Both the position numbers and the translations under genes were made by a program. Below the pieces are notes generated by a model. That model worked only from the letters and a program-made list of their open reading frames with translations. It ran no database searches and was not told the DNA's origin. Of a stretch of 17,648 nt of DNA, positions 14,397 through 17,648 are shown piece by piece. This DNA is from JBBQTU01 sp038213005 (GTDB taxonomy: Bacteria; Planctomycetota; Phycisphaerae; Tepidisphaerales; Tepidisphaeraceae), in the NCBI GenBank assembly GCA_038213005.1, contig JBBQTU010000066.1:1-17648 (forward strand), given 5' to 3'. Every line of letters begins with the position of its first letter. The stretch's first letter is position 1.

Positions 14397-14680
14397 ATCG
14401 CGGTAGAGCCCGCCCTTACGGACGGCCCCCCGCACAGATCCTGGCGGGCGCTTCCTAGCGCACCGGGCTTTTACCTTGGATCAAACGCACAGACGCACGT
14501 CCGGATAAGGGTGACAGATACGCGGTTTGGGCAGCCAGCGGTCGGCAATTCGATCCATTCTTTCCTCTGTGATATGGCCATTCTGGCTGCGAAGGCTTCC
14601 CACATCGGCGTTCTCCGGTTTCCGACGGCCTGCCGGACGGACGGTGTGTCCGAGCGACAATTGGCTCACCAGCATTCCCA
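14397..14680 (-). pseudogene. Probable 3' remnant of a group II intron (maturase tail plus domains V and VI)
   Basis: On the minus strand, about 14675 to 14481 reads ...MDRIADRWLPKPRICHPYPDVRLCV, which I recognise as similar to the C-terminal tail of some intron-encoded reverse transcriptases. It is followed at about 14470-14436 by a domain V-like hairpin: AGCCCGGT, upper stem GCGCT-AGGA-AGCGC, two-base bulge CC, then GCCAGGATCT. Next, 14433-14397 folds as domain VI: basal stem GCGG/CCGC, an unpaired A (complement of 14404) beside it, apical stem CCGTCC-GTAA-GGGCGG, ending GAT, i.e. the AY end eight bases after the branch A. Domain V has mismatches, and no RT core is present upstream, so the element is dead. 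Recognition rests on memory and hand folding. Confidence 0.5.
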
Positions 14681-14850
14681 GTTGATGCAGTATCTTGCTT
14701 CAAAAATTCCGCACGGAATTATTCAGATGTTCTCTCAGGCGTCATAAACACCTTCTAATCAACCACTTCCAGCAATTCAGTCCCGCCCGTGTTGCGTTTT
14801 CAACGCGGGAAAACTGCAACAAACCCCTGAAGTATAGAGGGATGTGTTTC

Positions 14851-14899
14851 AGCATTTAGCATTTAGCATTTAGCATTCAGCATTCAGCATTCAGCATTT
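14851..14899. repeat. Seven tandem AGCATTY heptamers
   Basis: AGCATTT three times, AGCATTC three times, AGCATTT once, without interruption. AT-rich compared with surroundings. A perfect short-unit array like this is prone to slippage and may vary in copy number between strains. Confidence 0.92.
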
Positions 14900-15054
14900 C
14901 CCCACCCCTCTCTGACCCGGCGTTGAGGCCCCGTCAGCAATTCTTTGAAAAGTGAATATCGCCCCTTTTCGGTGCGTTGCCCGCGCCAGCGAGACAAAAT
15001 GACACCGTCACACCGCCTCCCCTTCGTCGCGCAGTTTACCCGCCGTGGCGAGGC

Positions 15055-15121
15055 GGGTCGCTACGTCGCTTTGTCGCTCCGACCTCCGTGCCTTCGTGCC
15101 TACGTGCCTCGGTGCCTTCGG
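15055..15121. repeat. Octamer array, GTCGCT then CCTTCGTG units
   Basis: Period eight throughout: ACGTCGCT, TTGTCGCT, then CCTCCGTG, CCTTCGTG, CCTACGTG, CCTCGGTG, CCTTCGG. The reverse strand reads CGAAGGCAC..., placing it in the same family as the hairpin arms at 970-1095 and 2024-2200, but here without an opposing arm. Confidence 0.75.
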
Positions 15122-15250
15122 AAGAAACTTGAGCATCTGACCCCCCAACCAGCGCGTAACTCCTTGCTCCACAAGGCCCAGCGCCACCCCCCACCCCCTC
15201 CCGCGAAACCCGCGCATCTGCCAGATGCCCCGCCCCCGGGAGTCTGCCGC

Positions 15251-15285
15251 TTACGCTCTACGTTCAACGCTCTACGCTTTACGTT
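15251..15285. repeat. Five YTACGYT-type heptamers
   Basis: TTACGCT, CTACGTT, CAACGCT, CTACGCT, TTACGTT in tandem. If translated it gives ALRSTLYALRS-like peptide upstream of the sigma factor, which is why I do not extend that gene into it. Confidence 0.8.
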
Positions 15286-15330
15286 CTCGCCCCGTTGACG
15301 CCATTACACCCGGGTGCGAAGATCAACGCA

Positions 15331-15355
15331 GGAACTTTTCAGCGGCCGGAGCGTC
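15331..15355 (+). promoter_or_regulatory. Possible ECF-type promoter of the sigma factor gene
   Basis: GGAACTT at 15331-15337 and GTCC at 15353-15356 with 17 bases between GGAAC and GTC, resembling ECF promoters (-35 GGAAC, -10 with GTC). It lies right before the sigma start, which would allow self-activation and, like hicA, give almost no leader. Pattern match only. Confidence 0.3.
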
Positions 15356-15362
15356 CAATCCC

Positions 15363-16007
15363 ATGTCCAGTGCGAGTGAAGCACAACTTCGCCTATCCGC
15401 CGACTCGACTGAGACGCGTTGGCATGCCGCCCAGCAGGATGTGGACGCCATGCGTCGAGCCCAGGCCGGCGATCGTGCAGCACTCGCCCAGATGGTCACC
15501 GCATGGCAGGACCGGGTCTATAACACCATGCGGAAGATGGCCGCCGACGAGCACGAGGCGATGGACCTCGCCCAGGAGGCGTTCGGCCGGGCCATCGAGC
15601 GGCTGGAAAGCTTCCGCGGCGAATCGGCCCCGTTCTCGTGGATGTACCGCATCGCGATGAACGTGGCACTGGGACGACTGCGGCAGAAGAAGCGGCGAAG
15701 AACAATTACCGCCAGCGGTGGCGACGGTGATGGCCGATCCGATGGTGTACTGGAAAGGTCGCCGGACACATCGGCCGGGCCTTCCGAGCAGGTGGAGACC
15801 CGCGAACGCGGTGAGTTGGTCCGCGAAGCGATGCAGCGACTGGATGAGCAGCAGCGTGCGCTGCTGGTGATGCGAGATGTGGACGGCATGGATTATCAGC
15901 AGATTGCCGAGTTGCTCGAAGCCCCGCTGGGCACGATCAAGAGCCGGATCTTCCGGGCGCGACTGGCCCTGCGGGATGAGTTGAAAGATTACATGAGTCA
16001 GACGTGA
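15363..16007 (+). CDS. ECF-type RNA polymerase sigma-70 factor
   Basis: Directs RNA polymerase to a stress or envelope regulon. 214 residues. Region 2 spans about 40-112: LAQMVTAWQDRVYNTMRKM, then the core-binding DLAQEAFGRAIERLESFRGESAPFSWMYRIAMN typical of ECF factors and the basic RQKKRRR. A 40-residue acidic/Gly linker follows (TASGGDGDGRSDG...). Region 4 spans about 155-205: MQRLDEQQRALLVMRDVDGMDYQQIAELLEAPLGTIKSRIFRAR, a clear helix-turn-helix. ATG 15363 is chosen; the open frame upstream is repeat sequence. The ribosome site (GGAG, 13 bases away) is poor. Its stop overlaps the GTG start of the anti-sigma gene, so they are coupled. Confidence 0.93.
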   Translation: MSSASEAQLRLSADSTETRWHAAQQDVDAMRRAQAGDRAALAQMVTAWQDRVYNTMRKMAADEHEAMDLAQEAFGRAIERLESFRGESAPFSWMYRIAMNVALGRLRQKKRRRTITASGGDGDGRSDGVLERSPDTSAGPSEQVETRERGELVREAMQRLDEQQRALLVMRDVDGMDYQQIAELLEAPLGTIKSRIFRARLALRDELKDYMSQT

Positions 16008-17521
16008 GAGATATGGCCGATGAACTGGACAACTTCGAAGCGCAACTGATCGCCTACCTCGACGGCGAGCTCAGTCCGGCCGACGCTCTGGCCCTGGAGC
16101 AGAAGCTCGCAGCCTATCCGCAGCACCGCCGCCTGATGGAAGAGATGCGTCAGCAGCGCGAGCTGCTGCTTGGCCTGCCATCCGAAGCCGCGCCCGAGGC
16201 GCTGAAAGCGCAGCTTCGCGCCCAGGTCGCGCAGGCCCGCCCAGGCGGGCTGTCGCACCGCCGGCTCTATCGCATCGCCGCCAGCATCCTGCTGATGCTG
16301 GGTGCCGGCATCGTGGTGCATCAACTGCTCCCGCAGCGCGGCACACAGGCACCGCAGTACGCCACCCGCATGGAACCCACCGCGATCAGCATGGAGCCGC
16401 GCGATGAAGAAGCCCGCGCCCGCGCGGACGAGCGTGTTGAGTCCAAGATCGCCGCCAGGAAGACAGACGCTGTCCCCGGTGTGGCCCTCGCCCAAAGCCA
16501 GCAGGGTCGGCAGCAGATGTTCGTCAACAGCAACAACATCAGTAACAGCCGCACGGTCATCAGTGTCGCCAGCGACAACCCAACGGTCATGCAGGCCGAG
16601 ATCGGCCGCCTCCTGCGCGACAACCGCATCGCCTATTCCCAGGAAGCCGAAATCCCCGCCGACACCTCGCTCGCCGCCGCCGATACCCCAGCCCGCGACG
16701 CGGGGGGCACGCAGGCCCCTTACGCCGGCAAGGGCCAGGGCCCTGCCCCCACACGCGCTCTCGAAAAGCAGGCTTCGGTCGATGCCGAGAAAGCTAAGTA
16801 TTCGGACAAGGACGCCAACGTCGACGCCAAGTCGGCCGCCGACACCGCCGACCAGAAGCTGAACCAGGCGATCGACAAGAGCGAGAAGGCAGGCAAACTC
16901 GCCGTCAGCGCCGCCGGTGCCAAAGAGTCCAATGCCAAGCCCGCCGCGCCCGCACTGCCGTCATCTCCAGGGATGATCGCGGCAGCGCCCAACGCCGCCG
17001 CACCCGCACTGCCGTCATCTCTAGGGATGATCGCGGCGGCGCCCAACGCCGCCGCACCCGTGGGGCTGGCAAAACAGGCCGCCGGCCAGCGCGCCGCCAC
17101 GATCCATAACTCCCTCCCCCAACAGCAGGTCCTGGTCGCCCGCAACGTCAGCTCGGGCGACGTGGCCCAGATCGAGCAGGCACTCCGCGACCGGCAGGTG
17201 GGCCAACAACTCAAATATCGCGTCACCGACACCAGCAATTCGCAGATGGCCAGCCCCTCCGCCGCCAACGCCGCGCAGCCCGCCCCCACCGCCCCGGCCA
17301 CCGCATCGATCTCGCAGATCAACGTCGTCACGACCACGCAGCCCGCAGTGGCACCGGCAACCCTGCCCGTCCAGGCGAGGGGCGGACCACAAACCCCGGC
17401 CGCCAGCCACCAGCCGACGGCGCAACAGTCGCCGCAGGCGCAGCAGGCGCAACAGGCTCCGCAGCAACAGGCCGAGCAGACGATGGACCTGCTGATTGTC
17501 GTCGAACCCGAAACCAGGTAG
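16004..17521 (+). CDS. Membrane anti-sigma factor with long Ala/Gln/Pro-rich outer region
   Basis: Probable partner that holds the preceding sigma factor inactive at the inner membrane. 505 residues. N-terminal cytoplasmic part 1-85 has the anti-sigma pattern FEAQLIAYLDGELSPADALALEQKLA...HRRLMEEMRQQRELL, like zinc-finger anti-sigma domains but without the zinc His/Cys set. One membrane helix at about 88-108 (RLYRIAASILLMLGAGIVVHQLL). The remaining 400 residues are mostly low complexity. Two related 37-residue segments (about 184-221 and 375-411) and a perfect-frame 18-residue tandem repeat (16949-17056) stand out. The end is Gln-rich, then TMDLLIVVEPETR. GTG 16004 overlaps the sigma stop; ATG 16013 is the alternative. 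Release may use regulated proteolysis (inference). Confidence 0.85.
   Translation: MRDMADELDNFEAQLIAYLDGELSPADALALEQKLAAYPQHRRLMEEMRQQRELLLGLPSEAAPEALKAQLRAQVAQARPGGLSHRRLYRIAASILLMLGAGIVVHQLLPQRGTQAPQYATRMEPTAISMEPRDEEARARADERVESKIAARKTDAVPGVALAQSQQGRQQMFVNSNNISNSRTVISVASDNPTVMQAEIGRLLRDNRIAYSQEAEIPADTSLAAADTPARDAGGTQAPYAGKGQGPAPTRALEKQASVDAEKAKYSDKDANVDAKSAADTADQKLNQAIDKSEKAGKLAVSAAGAKESNAKPAAPALPSSPGMIAAAPNAAAPALPSSLGMIAAAPNAAAPVGLAKQAAGQRAATIHNSLPQQQVLVARNVSSGDVAQIEQALRDRQVGQQLKYRVTDTSNSQMASPSAANAAQPAPTAPATASISQINVVTTTQPAVAPATLPVQARGGPQTPAASHQPTAQQSPQAQQAQQAPQQQAEQTMDLLIVVEPETR
16949..17056 (+). repeat. 54-bp tandem duplication inside the anti-sigma gene
   Basis: Two head-to-tail copies, 16949-17002 and 17003-17056, differing at two bases. 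Encodes PALPSSPGMIAAAPNAAA twice, with Pro to Leu in copy two. Multiple of three, so the frame is kept. Confidence 0.95.
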
Positions 17522-17648
17522 CCGCGCAAAGTAGTGCGCGGCGTCCTCGCCCGCACTTCTTGGGCCAACGCCAAGTGCCTGTTTCGCGACAAATGCGACG
17601 ATGTTGAGTCCTGGCAAATGAGATGGTCTGGGTAGGCCTGTGCGGGCG
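17521..17648. repeat. Dispersed inverted-repeat element after the anti-sigma gene, cut by window edge
   Basis: GCCGCGCA (17521-17528), AAGTAG, TGCGCGGC (17535-17542) form a hairpin starting at the last base of the stop codon. GTAGTGCGCGGCGTCCTCGC (17531-17550) and on to 17556 is the inverse of the repeat at 5803-5838. At the window end CCTGTGCGGGCG (17637-17648) begins the same sequence in the opposite orientation, so the element is an inverted pair about 80 bases apart that continues beyond 17648. No gene seen in this stretch. Confidence 0.7.

Larger units (their letters stand above)
13757..15362. other. 1.6-kb gene-poor region of stacked repeats
   Basis: No convincing protein gene. In order it holds the promoter area of the secreted-protein gene, MITE copy 2 (13815-14031), an inverted repeat (14076-14152), a 32-base direct repeat (14161-14224), a CCCAGGG hairpin (14236-14266), a 15-base-offset GAATGAACCGGGA pair (14299-14326), a group II intron remnant (about 14397-14680), an AGCATTY array (14851-14899), an octamer CCTTCGTG array (15055-15121) and a YTACGYT heptamer array (15251-15285). 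Between 14700 and 14850, and between 14900 and 15050, I see nothing except a 9-bp hairpin CCCGTGTTG/CAACGCGGG at 14786-14809. Confidence 0.65.

Noticed and set aside
14851..15285. CRISPR array from the short tandem repeats
   Set aside because: Units are 7-8 bases with no spacers and no cas genes.

Overview
This is a GC-rich bacterial window with compact genes separated by short spacers that are unusually full of inverted repeats and MITE-like elements. Repeat style, an ECF sigma factor next to a very long low-complexity membrane anti-sigma factor, and overall codon use suggest a member of the Planctomycetota/PVC group. This is inference: no rRNA or marker gene settles it.

Left part (1-3779, minus strand): three one-carbon genes read in the order metF-metV fusion, methyltetrahydrofolate:corrinoid methyltransferase (AcsE-like), formate-tetrahydrofolate ligase (cut by the window edge). 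Together they cover formate activation, reduction to methyl-H4F and methyl transfer to a corrinoid, i.e. most of the methyl branch of the Wood-Ljungdahl pathway. FolD and CODH/ACS are not in view. Both spacers in this run hold large hairpins built from CGAAG repeats.

Middle (3780-8738): a repeat-bearing spacer, a plus-strand MATE exporter, a minus-strand zinc-free quinone oxidoreductase-type MDR protein, and a divergent plus-strand GH4 glycosidase. A 223-bp MITE fills the gap between GH4 and the next gene.

8739-12850: a full-length ComEC/Rec2 DNA-uptake channel (minus), a possible small divergent gene, a HicA-HicB toxin-antitoxin pair with a near-consensus promoter placed so that hicA should be leaderless, a strong hairpin terminator, and a short-lid adenylate kinase (minus).

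12851-15362: mostly non-coding. It holds a 225-bp MITE with 11-bp perfect ends and a 9-bp target duplication, a small secreted Gly/His and PAPVYYAP-repeat protein (minus), the second copy of the 223-bp MITE, several other hairpin and tandem repeats, and what looks like the 3' end of a decayed group II intron.

15363-17521: an ECF sigma factor followed directly by its probable membrane anti-sigma factor, then another dispersed repeat running off the window. No phage, CRISPR array, tRNA or rRNA was seen. The most notable material is the folded methyl-branch gene set and the well-preserved MITE families; I see no clear case for a wholly new multi-gene system.
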